From Lomentospora prolificans (lineage: Eukaryota > Ascomycota > Sordariomycetes > Microascales > Microascaceae), in NCBI GenBank assembly GCA_029532625.1, contig JARFXM010000002.1:930001-994000 (forward strand): 64,000 bases of DNA, read 5' to 3'. Each line of letters starts with the position of its first letter. The first letter of the stretch is position 1. This document shows positions 23,009-33,804 of this stretch, one piece after another. A program made the position numbers and the translations under genes. The notes under the pieces were generated by a model that saw only the letters and a list, made by a program, of their open reading frames with translations, was not told the origin of the DNA and did no database searches.

Positions 23009-23382
23009 AAAGAAGTCACTCGATATGACTTTCATATATTACCCAACCCTCCCATGTCCTACACACTAAAGGACAGTTTTTTTCTTTTCGATCATTTTCG
23101 TTTGTGCCTTATATTTTCCCACCGATACAGCATTTCACGCATGAGCATCGAGTATAGAGAAAGAGAAAAAGAGACGGCACATCGGCGCACGAGCATTATT
23201 TTTTTTTCTCCGGTCATTACTCTTTTTGAGGAAGGGAAGGGAAGAGCAAAATCAGGCCAGAGCGCGCTGATCAACTCGGTAGGACGTGGAGGACAATACA
23301 AAATTACCGAAAGACATGACTTGGGACGCACCCTAGAAAGCATCATCACCGATTCTCTTCTTCATATTATATTACCACTGCC

Positions 23383-23408
23383 TTTTTTTTTTTTTTTTTT
23401 TTTTTTTT
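23383..23408. repeat. T26 homopolymer
   Basis: Twenty-six consecutive T about 375 bases downstream of the reductase stop codon. Confidence 0.95.
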
Positions 23409-24011
23409 ACCTTCCGCCCTGCCCCCTTTTCGGTTCTCTTCTGTCTGGCCTGAGTCATTCCATGTTACATAAGGCGGAAAGCGGTCTATTTCTAAGTCTT
23501 TTACGAAGTATAGCCGCAACTCTTTGTTTTCTTTTTCCTTTCCGGCGTTTTACGGGGGTTACCATGGGTATATCAGGCATCTGTTGTTTCTATCTTTTCA
23601 AGAAGACGCATGGAAAGTGGGAGCTGATGGGGAAACGTTGACAGCATGGCAAAGCCTTTCTTTTCTCTTGTTTCTCAGCCGTACTTCCGGGTCTTCTTTG
23701 GCGTTTCATGGCATTGGCGTGACGATAGTTTTAGATGGAGCCTTCAGAAGAGATACAGTTCAAACTTGACTGGCGTTCACTTGAAATCATTGCTGTACGC
23801 GTGTCGTGCCTCTTTTTAATGGCTACCGAGTGGGTGTTTAGGTCGATTTGCAGCGGCATGTCGAGCGGTGTCGGGCCCTCGCGTAGTTTCCCAAAAGATG
23901 AGGCTCTGCGCAACGGCCGGCCAGCCAGCCATCTCCTCTTCTGCAGGGCTTTAGCATGAATGGAATGGATTGCGTGCGCCGCACCTGCGATGGCGGGGTA
24001 GCTCGGCTTTT

Positions 24012-24013
<2 letters not shown>

Positions 24014-24054
<41 letters not shown>
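24014..24054. repeat. T41 homopolymer
   Basis: Forty-one consecutive T, one of the two longest homopolymers in the window. The true length may be uncertain because such runs are hard to sequence. Confidence 0.95.
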
Positions 24055-26030
24055 CATTTGGAGGGGTAACAGAGCGAGGGGCGTCGGGAGTCGGGAGGTC
24101 GGCAAGTTGGGGCGATCCTTCTGTAGTAAGAACTCTATTTGGGGCACGCTGGATTCGGAAGGTGATGTGTTGTAATGACCACGTTTTCTGCAATGATTGT
24201 CGCTGGAACACGGCGCTCGACTTTGGTTCGTTGCGGTAGACGAGACTCGCGAGACATATCCTTTTTTTTGCTTTTCTTCTTCTTCTTCTTTTCTTTTTTT
24301 TTCTTTCAAAGGTTTCGAGGTTGGATCTGAGTTACACACGTGCTCTCGCAAATGCATTGGGACTCGGAGATTGGAACCAACTGGGAACTGGTACTGCCCA
24401 GGCTATTCCGGAAACGGAAATACTTCGTAGGGACGGGGGTACGAGTGTGAGGGGAGCGGTGTTTCTTCAGGGGAATATTGCTTGAACTCAAATGTCGGGG
24501 ACTTCCATGAGGGCGCCGTCCGGCTACTTGGGGCCGACATGCCCGGGAGATGCTGGCAGCCGACGGCCTTATGGCCTTACCCCATTGTAGTGGGGATTTC
24601 GGATTCTAAACTACGGGCGAGGTTTGCACAAGGAAAAGTCGCCAGGCTTAAGGGGAGGCTTGCAATAGCTAAGCTCTGCGACTAATGAATCCATCCCAAG
24701 GGCCAGGAGGGAGAAGGCCGGGTGTGGCGTTCTGGAAAGATGATGACATTCCAAGCTGAGTCCATCCGTCTTACCCCACAAGATGTTGATGGCGTTCGAT
24801 GGAAATGCACAGTCTAGTCTCTGAAACAACTTTTCTGTTTCGTTTATTGGGCAGATTTGAAGGAAGCATGGCGTTCGTGATCGAGGGTGGCCGCTGGGGT
24901 TCACCCTGGCAATGAAGCCCGGCGGAATGTCAACTCTCCACCGAAGTGGCTGGCTTACAAGATGATTAGAATATCAAGCACTGGCTCTGGTGATGGTAGA
25001 CGACGACGCGCGATCATGGACCTTGATAGATGGAATCTTCTGGCTCGTTGCATCCGGCCACTTGCACTCATCAAAGGCCAGAAGAACCCCACCGAAGCCG
25101 GACTCTCGCGTGGTCCCGCTGGCGTTTCCCAACTCGAAAGTGTCGTGTTGTCTCGTTGGTCCTTCTCTCCTGCAGAATTTCACCCCACCCCTCAACCGGC
25201 CCCACCGTGGCCAGCAGAGAAATGGAATGGATTACGGATGATTACCCAATCGCCCGGTTTTACACAGTCGGCATTACAAATTTCCTTCCTACGTCTCGGT
25301 CTGAACACAGATTTCGCCAGCATTTGATTTCATAGCCATTACCTCAGCCATTAGTTTCCACTTGACCCCTCCCAACGCTCGCTGGCGAGCTCCGAATATC
25401 CACCACCAAATGTAACCACTTCACCCTACTATAATCAGTATTTTTATTATGCCAGGCGCTGGCCTGCTAATAATCAGCGCCATCTCTGAGCCGGCCAATT
25501 GCGACTTGCAGTGAAGAAGAAATCCGACGGGTTCCATTGATGACCTCACCCGCCCCTGATTGCGCCTTCCGCTGGCAACTCGGCTCTTGCGCGACTTGTA
25601 GCTTTTCGCCCTTGCCGGCTCTGCCAACCTCATGCCTGCCGCCACGACCCGTACAGCCAGCCAGCCAGCGACACCCAACGCCGCTGGCGCTACCGACCGG
25701 ATTTGTAACTAGACTTCCATCCTCGTTCTAGAATTAGTAGTGTTTTCCAATCCATTATGTGATGCGTAAGGTCGGATTAGCGCCACCCCGTGCTTCGTGT
25801 TGCCGGGTGTGCACGCAGTATTGTAGGATTTTTTTGGTGGAGTACATTGGAATTGATCCATTGTATCGCATCAATGGTGGTGTTGGTTTCATCGGCTCTG
25901 TTGCCAAGGTGGAGAAGGTAGGAGACGGGGAGAAGCGAACGAGGAAAAAGAGAGAAAAATACCTACATTGATGATGTATCGCAAGCCACATCCGACATTT
26001 AGTAGTTCTGGCATATATATATATGTAGCT

Positions 26031-26221
26031 CTGTCTTCCCTCGTTTTACATTCCCCTTTCTCCTTTTCTTCTCATCACGGAAGTCTAAGATTCAAAAAGC
26101 ATCTTCTATATACCCTCAGCTTTCCAATCATAGCATTTGCGCGCCAACGTTGATTAACCGTCCTCGCTCACAACCTCCCGACTTACAGCCCCCCTAATAA
26201 AACAAAAAAACAACCGTCGCA
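26031..26221 (+). promoter_or_regulatory. C/T-rich promoter and leader of the nitroreductase gene
   Basis: A short AT run near 26012-26025 is followed by a pyrimidine-rich tract (about 26031-26075), a common core-promoter arrangement in highly expressed filamentous-fungal genes. The segment just before the ATG is A-rich (AAAACAAAAAAACAACC), typical of a leader. No ATG occurs shortly before the start codon. Confidence 0.4.
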
Positions 26222-26994
26222 ATGGCCGCCACTCTCCTCAAGCTCATCAAGGACCGCCGCTCCTACTACCCTCTCTCCAAGGACCTCCCCATCTCCGCCT
26301 CCCGCATCGAGGAGATCGTCAGCCAGCTCATCACCGACGTCCCGTCGTCCTTCAACTCCCAGTCCAACCGCGCTATCCTTCTCCTCGGCGCCGAGCACGA
26401 CAAGCTCTGGGACATCGCCGTCGATGCCCTGAAGCCCGTCGTCCCCGAGGAGAACTGGAAGCCCACCGGCGACAAGCTCGCCATGTTCAAGGGCGCTGCG
26501 GGCACCGTTCTCTTCTTTGAGGATCAGGACGTTGTCGATGATCTTCAGAACAAGTTTGCGCTTTATGCGGACAAGTTCCCTGTTTGGGCTGATCAGTCTG
26601 CTGGCATGCTTGTAAGTCTTTTTTTTTTTTTCTTGCCCCTCTATTTTACTCTTTTTCCGTTATCGGCAGTTGGTCCCCCGCCACCACCATCACCGTAACG
26701 GAACTCCGGTGTCAGAATTATATATACTTCCAACTACAATCGTAATTGCGTGACGCTAACATGGTTTTTGTTTCTCTTTAGCAATTCGCCATCTGGACCG
26801 CTCTCGAGGCCGAGGGTCTCGGTGCCAACCTCCAGCACTATAACCCCCTGATCGACGCCAAGGTCGCCGAGACCTGGAAGGTCCCCTCCACCTGGAAGCT
26901 CAACGCCCAGCTCGTCTTTGGCGGCCGCACTGGCGAGGCCGGCCCCAAGGAGTCCAAGCCCGTCAGTGAGGTCTTCAAGGTCCACAGCTCCTAA
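26222..26994 (+). CDS. Nitroreductase-family protein, Frm2/Hbn1-like (200 aa, two exons)
   Basis: Exons 26222-26611 and 26782-26994 (603 coding bases); the intron is 170 bases with a GTAAGT donor, a T-rich start and a TTTAG acceptor. The protein begins with a nitroreductase helix (LLKLIKDRRSYYPLSKDLP), in which RRSYY matches the family's FMN-phosphate-binding RRS. It continues with SFNSQSNRAILLLGAEHDKLWD, a mid-section VLFFEDQDVV, and after the intron QFAIWTALEAEGLGANLQHYN, the segment usual in the short oxygen-insensitive nitroreductases of fungi. The length matches yeast Frm2 and Hbn1 (about 190-200 aa). The family uses FMN and NAD(P)H to reduce nitroaromatics and quinones; Frm2 has been linked to fatty-acid signalling and oxidative stress. 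No signal peptide is seen, so it is probably cytosolic. Codon use is strongly biased to G/C-ending codons, indicating high expression. Confidence 0.93.
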
Positions 26995-29000
26995 AAGCTG
27001 GCTGCTGCCAGCTGGGTGTGTCGTGTGGATTTTGCATGAAACCTTTCCCAACGACCTAGCGAGGATGGTTTAGGTTTTTATTTCCTTTCCTTTTTCTTCT
27101 CTACTTGCGCTTGGAGGTTTTTTTTTAAACGACAGGATACATTTTCTTTTTTTCTTTTCTATTTCTTCTGGAATTGCATTTGGGCGGAGTCATTGGAGGA
27201 GACGGACTATTGAGCAAAGAGGTGGAACATTTGCATGTATATAAGCGCTTCTTAGACCATGGTGTCCTGGCTCTTTGCGGTAGACTCACATAATACCAAT
27301 AGAGATCATGCTTTATACCTTAATCCTGGACCCTCCATCCGCAACATGAAGGCGACGTTTGGTTGTCTGCGACGCCTGTCGAATTGCCTACCTCACATAT
27401 CACCTGTCAGCTCTCAATCATCCCAACCCGGCCCTGGAGAAGCAGGCACCTCGCAAGCTGGCGAGGCCGGCGCTCCCATCCCCAAGGCGGCCGACCCTCT
27501 AATCTGAATGCATCCCCTCTTTCTTCTTCTGGTAGAGACGAACACGGACTTATTCTCGGCATTGAAGGGTGGCCGTTAGCCTAAAACGTATATAACCCCT
27601 GCGTAATGGGATATCGTGTGGTCGTCTAGGTCGAGATCCTGCCATTCGAAATGGCCTGGAAGAAATACATCATCCTTGCGGAGTCTAGCGGGATCGGGAT
27701 TTTACTGATGCTCATGAAGGGGAGGATTTAAAGGAAAGTTGAGACTTGTTCCGCGAAGAAGACATGACCATGACCATCCGTCTATATAAAGAAAAAAAAG
27801 TTAGATTCTCATCTCCGTATACCGCCGCGGAGGGGCCGAGCCCCCGTCCGAAACGACAACCCCCAGCTCCAACATATTCGAACGAAGCCGGCCGCGAAGC
27901 CCGCAGCAAGAAAGCCCGAGCAAACGGAGAGATGGCACACGCGGGCGAACTTGGAGATGAAATCGGCCGCTAACGGGTTCCCGCCGATTCTGAAGACTAG
28001 GGATCTGGCCGGTAAAAGCGGTTCGGTGCAGCGCAAGAGCCCATCCTGCGCCGCAGCCGGAAGACTCCCTCCACCTCCACATCCCCCTCTCACATCTCTC
28101 ACCTGCCTTGGCAGAAAAAGCCTCTAGCGGGAAACCACGCTGGCTCATCGGGGGAACCACCACCACCACCCCCACCCCAACGCGCCCAGAGTCTTCAACG
28201 CCCGTCCGCTGGCGATACCGAACATGACGCCGCGGCAGATGGTCTTACCCTCTTTGCCCTAAAAGGGAGAATTCGTGCAAGGGGCCGCGGTGCTCGCAGT
28301 CTTTGGTCCTGAGGCGCGGGTGAAGTCGAGAAAGGAACTGCTCGTTATTTGCCAGCAAAGGGGGGGAACTAGGGACGGTCCAGGAGAGGGCGGTGCGGGT
28401 GTGTTCGATGAGGGATAGGAAAGCGAAACGGTGGATGGGGTAAAGAGACGCTCCTTGGGGAGGTGTAGCGGCTCCGGTAGCTCCGCGGAGCACGGCCAGG
28501 ACCCCATGTCTGCGAGGGTCGTTGTGGACAGTTCAGAGGCGGAGTTGGTGGGGAGAACGGCTTTGGCCGCACAAGCTTGTTGTGGAGGCAGGGCCGCAGA
28601 GCTAGCTCTGTGTCAAAAGTGGTTTTTGGCTGGCTGGTTTCGAGGTCTCTGACATGGTGCCGTTGGTTCGATGTGAGGCGAGTCTGATGTGGGCTTGGGC
28701 TTGCGTTCGGCGTCTTATTACTATCATGACCAGGGGACTGTTTTGGTTCAAAGCAATCGCGTTCGTTGGGAGCATTAGGCAGCGATTACTACTACCATTG
28801 TCTTCACGCCTGCGGACAAGGATAACACCAGGGGCAGCTTGCAGTATAACAAGGGAAAAAAAAAAAAAAAAACTCCTATTAGATGCTACAGATAAATATT
28901 ACCTCCGCAAGATTATGTACTCTGTATCTGCCGTCGCCATCTTTTCTTTTATAGTCTATATCCAATGTTGAATGAATCCTCCACTGATCCCACCCTCTCC
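26995..29000. other. Intergenic region between the nitroreductase and psd1 genes
   Basis: The two genes converge here. The first 250 bases are T-rich and suit a 3' end region. From about 27.8 to 28.6 kb the sequence is more G/C-rich and has overlapping open frames on the minus strand that look partly protein-like (listed separately with low confidence). An A-run lies at about 28857-28871. Confidence 0.45.
28150..28510 (-). other. Possible degenerate or unrecognised coding segment
   Basis: On the minus strand a frame with some protein character runs from about 28510 to 28245 (for example LYPIHRFAFLSLIEHTRTAL and RGPLHEFSLLGQRG), stopping at 28245-28247. The next segment, one frame over, reads GKTICRGVMFGIASGRALKT. 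A GTAAGA at the junction could be an intron donor, or the change of frame could mark a frameshift. I do not recognise a family and cannot build a complete gene with start, introns and stop. It may be a small hypothetical gene, a decayed one, or chance open sequence in G/C-rich DNA. Confidence 0.2.
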
Positions 29001-30788
29001 TTACGCGACGACGTTGGTGGTATAACCGAGGGACTGGCCCATCTTAATCCTCTGGCCCTTTTCCACCTCCCACACCCATCCGCTGCGTGTTCCGTCTTCC
29101 TCCTTCTTCTCAATCGGTGCCTCAAACACCAGCACAATCGTGCTACCGAGCTGGAAACCGCCCATCTCCTCGCCGCGTCGCACACCGTGTCCCTGAAGAA
29201 TGGGGCTGGCAGAAGCGTACGTAGCTTCGGAGAAGCCCAGGTAGGGTTCGCCCTTGGCCGCAGCTTCCTCCGCGGCCCTGTCAGCGGCGGTGTCGGTGGT
29301 GAGACTGTTTGTGCGTAGCTCTCGATCAAAGTTGATCTTGATGGACCCTACGTTGGTGGCGCCGACTGGTACGTAGCTGAAGAAACCCCATCGCCAGCGG
29401 CCGAGGAGCACGACTCTCTCGTTGAGGGTGAAGAGTCCGGGCAGAGTCCTCTGGAGATACGGCGACACGCTGTAGAGCTCGCCGGCAAAGTGACGGCGTC
29501 TCTCGACAACCCAGTTCGTAGGCGAGTGGAATCGGTGGTAATCTCCAGGGGCGAGGTAGATGACGGCGTAGTAGAGAGCAGTCTTCTTATCAGGGGAAAG
29601 TGCATCGTACCACTGCTGGTCGCCGCGGGCTAGATCGGCCTCTACCGCAGCAACAGCAGATTCGGAGTCACGCCGTACCGCCTGGTCTTTGAGAGATCCT
29701 TGACGGTTATTCTTCGCCTGGCCAGCGAAGAGGTTGGGCAGCGTGTATGAGATTCCATTCAGCCTGGCGAATTCTTCATGTTTGGTTACCAGCTCCTCGT
29801 CCTTGGCCAAGTCGTTCGGGTCTGTCGATTGGGGCTCTGATGGCCAGGATGAAACGCTAGGGGGAGGTGTCTTTTTTCCGAGCAAGGCATCGATCGTATA
29901 AGTCATACCCTTCACCTGCTCGATATCGTTGCCTTCTATCTGGCCAAACTGGAGGATTCGGCCATCTGAGGGAGAAAGCAGGGCGTCGGGTCGGGGGTCC
30001 AAGGGGCGTGATCCAGGTTTAAGAGTCCGGTAAAAGAAGGCAGCGAGGTTCTTGTAGCTTCGGAGATCGGGTTCTGCAACTTCATCAAGACTATCCAGAG
30101 GTTAGACATTGCATGTGCAGACTAGAAAGGGCAGGTGGTCACGCGAGCAGATTGTAAAGAAAAAACCTACTTTACGCCAAAGAAGTATGAATACAGTTTA
30201 AATCCAGGTGCCCTCAGGTAGTATGGGATTGTCAATTCGTTGAACCATCCCCACAGTCTCGAAATAGCCTTGAGAGGAAGCGTCGACATCACACGGACTT
30301 GCCTAGATAGCCACCAGCGTAAGCATACAGGGCACAACACCAAAGAGGGATATCCCAAAGACTACTCACCAAGGTCCATCAGGGCGTATCCTAGGCCGCT
30401 TCTTCGGGCGTCTTGTGCCTGCTTCTTCTTGAATCTCTTGACGTTCCGCCTTCTCCTGCTGCTCGAGTTGTTTGGCAGATCCTTCCTCACCATTGCTGTT
30501 GCTCTTATACCCCTTGTAGAGGTGCAAGAAGCCGACGACACCAATGCCGACGCTCACGGGAATAGAGAACCATTGTACCTTGGAGCCCTGGGAGGTGTTC
30601 TGTGGACGCTGTCGAGACTGATGAAGTCCACGATGTTGAGCTTGAGGGACGCGGCGGCGTCGTAGGGAGAGACGCATGGTAGCTTGGTGACGATACAGGC
30701 AGCTGGGGGCATGTGAAGGAATTGTTCCAGAGAACAGTCCTACCATACGGGGACCACGGGGAAGTCCCCCGGATAGTCTCGCAGCCAT
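29001..30788 (-). CDS. psd1: Phosphatidylserine decarboxylase proenzyme, mitochondrial type (546 aa, three exons)
   Basis: Exons are 30788-30370, 30302-30171 and 30090-29001 (1641 coding bases); introns are 67 and 80 bases with GTGAGT and GTAGGT donors. The enzyme converts phosphatidylserine to phosphatidylethanolamine in the inner mitochondrial membrane. The first 70 residues are rich in Arg and Ser and lack acids, fitting a mitochondrial presequence. One hydrophobic segment follows (WFSIPVSVGIGVVGFLHLY). The catalytic domain shows LLSPSDGRILQFGQI, the GDYHRFHSPTNW block with its conserved His residues, and the self-cleavage motif LGST at 498-501. Cleavage before Ser500 would leave a 47-residue alpha chain carrying the pyruvoyl group and a large beta chain. 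A charged, variable insert lies at about 215-315. Length and order match Psd1 orthologues. No intact competing start is better than the first ATG. Confidence 0.96.
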
Positions 30789-31751
30789 GGGTGCAATGTA
30801 ATGTACTGTCTCAAAGCCGGGGCTTTCGACGGGCTTCCATTAGATGGCGGTGGGGGTAGAAAACCACACCGCAACAGTTAGCCAGAGTCGGTTACGTTAA
30901 CCGAACTACCGCTTTCGCGCTGGCGTCTGCTATGAGAAAGGTGGGGGGGGGGGGTCTCTTTTTTTTTTTTTTGTCTTTTTTTTCCTGCCTGCACGGTCTG
31001 CGTAGAGTCGTCGAGGATATGCACGAGATCTAAATCGGCGACGGGCCCTTTGGGGCGTGGGATGCGTCTTTTTGTCCTTCGCTAAGCCGTTCTGGTTGGA
31101 CCAGACGAGATGCGTAGGTTTATGTACTCGGCTATCGTCGAGTGGGGACGGGATTGTTGAGGCGTGGGATTTTGGAGGAAAAGGGGGCTCTGGCCAGACG
31201 CATCACCGCACATGCAAATTATTTGCATCGCTATCAATTTCGCTCCGAAATTTGATTCAATGACGTCCCCATCAGATGAATTGCCGTATTATGCACGCTC
31301 TGCTCAAAAGCAGGGATGAGCCCGGAAAAACCTCTTCTCCATCTTCCTGGCGACGCGATTGGCTAGGCATATCTGGAGCTGTGCGCAGGCTATGGTTGGC
31401 GCAACGGTAAATCCCGTCCCCTCCACCAATTCACAACGTGCCCCCAAAGATGGCCGTTATCTGCTTTAGGACACTGTTAGGATGCGAAATCAGACTCAAG
31501 GGGTGATTCGTCATCGCGAAGGAGCGGTCAGGCTTCTACTTTCAGCTAGTAAGTAGGTACTTTCTCCACTGCTCCCCCTCACCAGCCATGTGACAGAAAC
31601 GGGAACGAGCACCCACCCATTTCCCTAATAGTCTTCCATCTCCTCCGAAAGTTCCATTTTGGGCATCCGTTCCATCTCTTTCCTCTTTCGGCCATTCCCA
31701 CCAGTCGTGGCCATCAATTTTTACCAAATATATCTATTAGCGACAACCTCG
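30789..31751. other. Divergent intergenic region between psd1 and the F-box gene
   Basis: About 960 bases shared by two divergently transcribed genes. It contains G12 at 30943-30954 next to a T-rich tract (T14 at 30959-30972) and a TGACGTCC element at about 31260-31267, close to a CRE/ATF core. No coding sequence is supported. Confidence 0.45.
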
Positions 31752-32798
31752 ATGTTAAAAAGCGTTCGAGGGTTTATGATAGCCCTTATATTCCTCAGAA
31801 AGCTTCGAGGATTTTTGAAAAGAATAAGACGAAATCATGCCCAACGAAGCACTACCTTTCTCCAATTGCCGTACGATGTCGTTCGCGTCATCTTGGACCA
31901 CCTCGACTTACACGACAGGTTCCTGCTTTCCCGGACCTGTCGCGGTCTTAGAAGCGTTGCATCGTGTAATTGGGAAATGGAAGTCCAAAAAATGCACCAG
32001 CCAGACCGGCTCAGGTTCTGGACAGGACTCGCGTACACCATGCCGGATAGCTGGGTGTGCGCTACCTGTTGCAGACTGCACCCAGTCTACAGCTGGGATA
32101 CCCCTCAATCCTCGCGATCTAGCTGTCGCCATTATTGCGACCGATCCGCGAAATCTTGGCTCCCACACGGCTTCTATAAGAACTATGCAATCCACCACAG
32201 GCACGTCCAAACGGCTCTTAAATACTCCCGCCTGGGCATCCGCAAGTCTCGCTTGACAAAACTATTAGAACCCTGCCCGCCAGTATCCTTTCGGGGAGGA
32301 ACCTACTCGGCGGAGCCCAAAATCGTCGGGAACAGATTCCTGATGCATGAGAAATGGATCCTCTGGCCTTGGGCCGACTATGAGCCTCTGACCCGCTACA
32401 CCCTTGGCATCCTCAAGGTGAAGCTCTGCCCGCACCTGGCACTTCCTTATACCAACCTCGACGAGGTACCCCCAGCCTTACTTTCTGGCATATGGAGGAT
32501 CTGGTATAATTCACCCGGCTTCGAGATGTCGGTTTTCAGGGCGTTTAAAAATGTGGGAAAGCAGGTAGGTGGTTGCTGCCGCTATTGTCTAACAGACTAT
32601 TCGGTTCGCGTAGACGCTTCTCGACAGCGGATTACTTTCGATGCTTGGCGCGATTTCGGTACTCATGATTCTCCTGCCAACTTGACCTGGCTAACACAGG
32701 TATGGGATCGGGAGAATAATTCTCGCAGTTGCGGCCCGACGTGGGATCGAAGACCAGGAAGCGTTCAGGAAATGTACATTAATTCAAGACATGGATGA
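31752..32798 (+). CDS. F-box domain protein (348 aa, single exon)
   Basis: The first ATG in the frame is at 31752; the frame is open upstream but without ATG. After a basic N-terminus with a short hydrophobic patch (FMIALIFLRKLRGFLKR), residues about 37-75 match an F-box: LPYDVVRVILDHLDLHDRFL followed by LSRTCRGLRSVA. F-box proteins bind Skp1 and recruit substrates to SCF ubiquitin ligases. The rest has a Cys/His-rich block (VCATCCRLHPVYSWD) and several Trp-rich segments common in lineage-expanded fungal F-box proteins, with no WD40 or LRR repeat. The substrate cannot be inferred. The initiator has a weak context (T at -3), so use of a later ATG (residue 9) is possible. Codon bias is weaker than in its conserved neighbours, fitting a fast-evolving gene. 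Confidence 0.8.
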   Translation: MLKSVRGFMIALIFLRKLRGFLKRIRRNHAQRSTTFLQLPYDVVRVILDHLDLHDRFLLSRTCRGLRSVASCNWEMEVQKMHQPDRLRFWTGLAYTMPDSWVCATCCRLHPVYSWDTPQSSRSSCRHYCDRSAKSWLPHGFYKNYAIHHRHVQTALKYSRLGIRKSRLTKLLEPCPPVSFRGGTYSAEPKIVGNRFLMHEKWILWPWADYEPLTRYTLGILKVKLCPHLALPYTNLDEVPPALLSGIWRIWYNSPGFEMSVFRAFKNVGKQVGGCCRYCLTDYSVRVDASRQRITFDAWRDFGTHDSPANLTWLTQVWDRENNSRSCGPTWDRRPGSVQEMYINSRHG

Positions 32799-33804
32799 AT
32801 CTGATTGAACTATGAAGGGCCGACGAATTTGGGCAAAAGGGACGTCGGATGCCTGGCGGAAGCCTTCAGATTTGCAGCGTGTGCATAGAATCGACAATGA
32901 GAGGTTGGATTAGCCAGCGATAGGTTTAGGTTGTGGTTTCTTTGAATCATGGCGGATGCGAGGGCTTGTGGCTGAGGCTCTAGATTGTCGAGATTCGCTG
33001 AGGATTTAGCAAGTGCCAAAATACTCCCGAGCCGATTAAGGCTCCTCCGCGCATCAACATTAAAACACCTGTTAGTGATCATGGGGCGAGCTCCCGCAGG
33101 GCGAATGTGACAGGGTGGAGCCGTAAAAGGTCTTGACGTGATACGATTGGGGAAATGAGAAAACGGCTAGCCCTCCTGGAAGATTAGACCCAATGCGTAA
33201 AACGGTAATTTATTTGGCGAAATACCTCGCGCCGGTCAGCAGCGCTGACTAAAGAGGGGAGAGAAATGCTCCTCCTGCAAACGGGATTCCAAATCTGCTT
33301 CTAGTGTCGACAGGTGTCAGGTACGAAAAGGTGGTGTGTGAGAAGCTCCATTTCCCAAAGAAGCGGGCCATCCAACGAACAACGACACGCTAACCTTAAG
33401 GCTGTAATCGATTCGAACACTTAGCCTCAACATCATCCATACCTCCATCCGTCCGCGCTCGAAGTTACTCACTCTTTCTCCTGAGAGAGAGAGATTCCCC
33501 CTCCGATAACCAAGTGTGTGTTGTCGCCGAGTACGGAACCCGCCGCCTTAAAAGCCACGATATCCAACTAAAACAGCATTGTCAGCATTCTCCTAGAGTC
33601 TTCAACCTCCCGCAAAATTCTAGAGAGTCTCCCAGTCTCCGTGGTTTAACGGAGACGCTGCCTCAAATGAAATAGACAGCACGAGCCGAATGCTGCACTT
33701 CACAGCAAACAACCTCGGAGTTACATCACGAGAGTAGCTTGCGCATTCCCATCCCGCCACCACTATTCCCCCCGATATACGTACGCTCGAGCTGCTCAGC
33801 GACC
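32799..33804. other. Intergenic region upstream of the HERP-like gene
   Basis: About 1 kb with no supported coding sequence. The part after about 33400 is probably promoter and leader of the next gene: the frame just before its ATG is open and C-rich but lacks an earlier ATG. A short GA run lies near 33484-33493. Confidence 0.5.

Larger units (their letters stand above)
23009..26030. other. Intergenic region, about 3 kb, with long T tracts
   Basis: No coding sequence can be supported. It holds T26 (23383-23408), T41 (24014-24054) and a C/T-rich patch near 24260-24310. Open frames such as 23054-23641 (plus) and 23731-24357 (minus) are driven by these tracts, encoding Phe or Lys runs. GCCAGC motifs occur at about 23926-23935 and 25648-25665. 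Confidence 0.5.

Noticed and set aside
21359..23035. Long minus-strand frames of 284 and 267 codons
   Set aside because: They lie antisense to the reductase gene, which has clear FAD and NADPH motifs; the antisense text has no motif.
23731..24357. A 208-codon minus-strand frame rich in Lys
   Set aside because: Its core is the T41 tract read as poly-Lys; no domain is seen.
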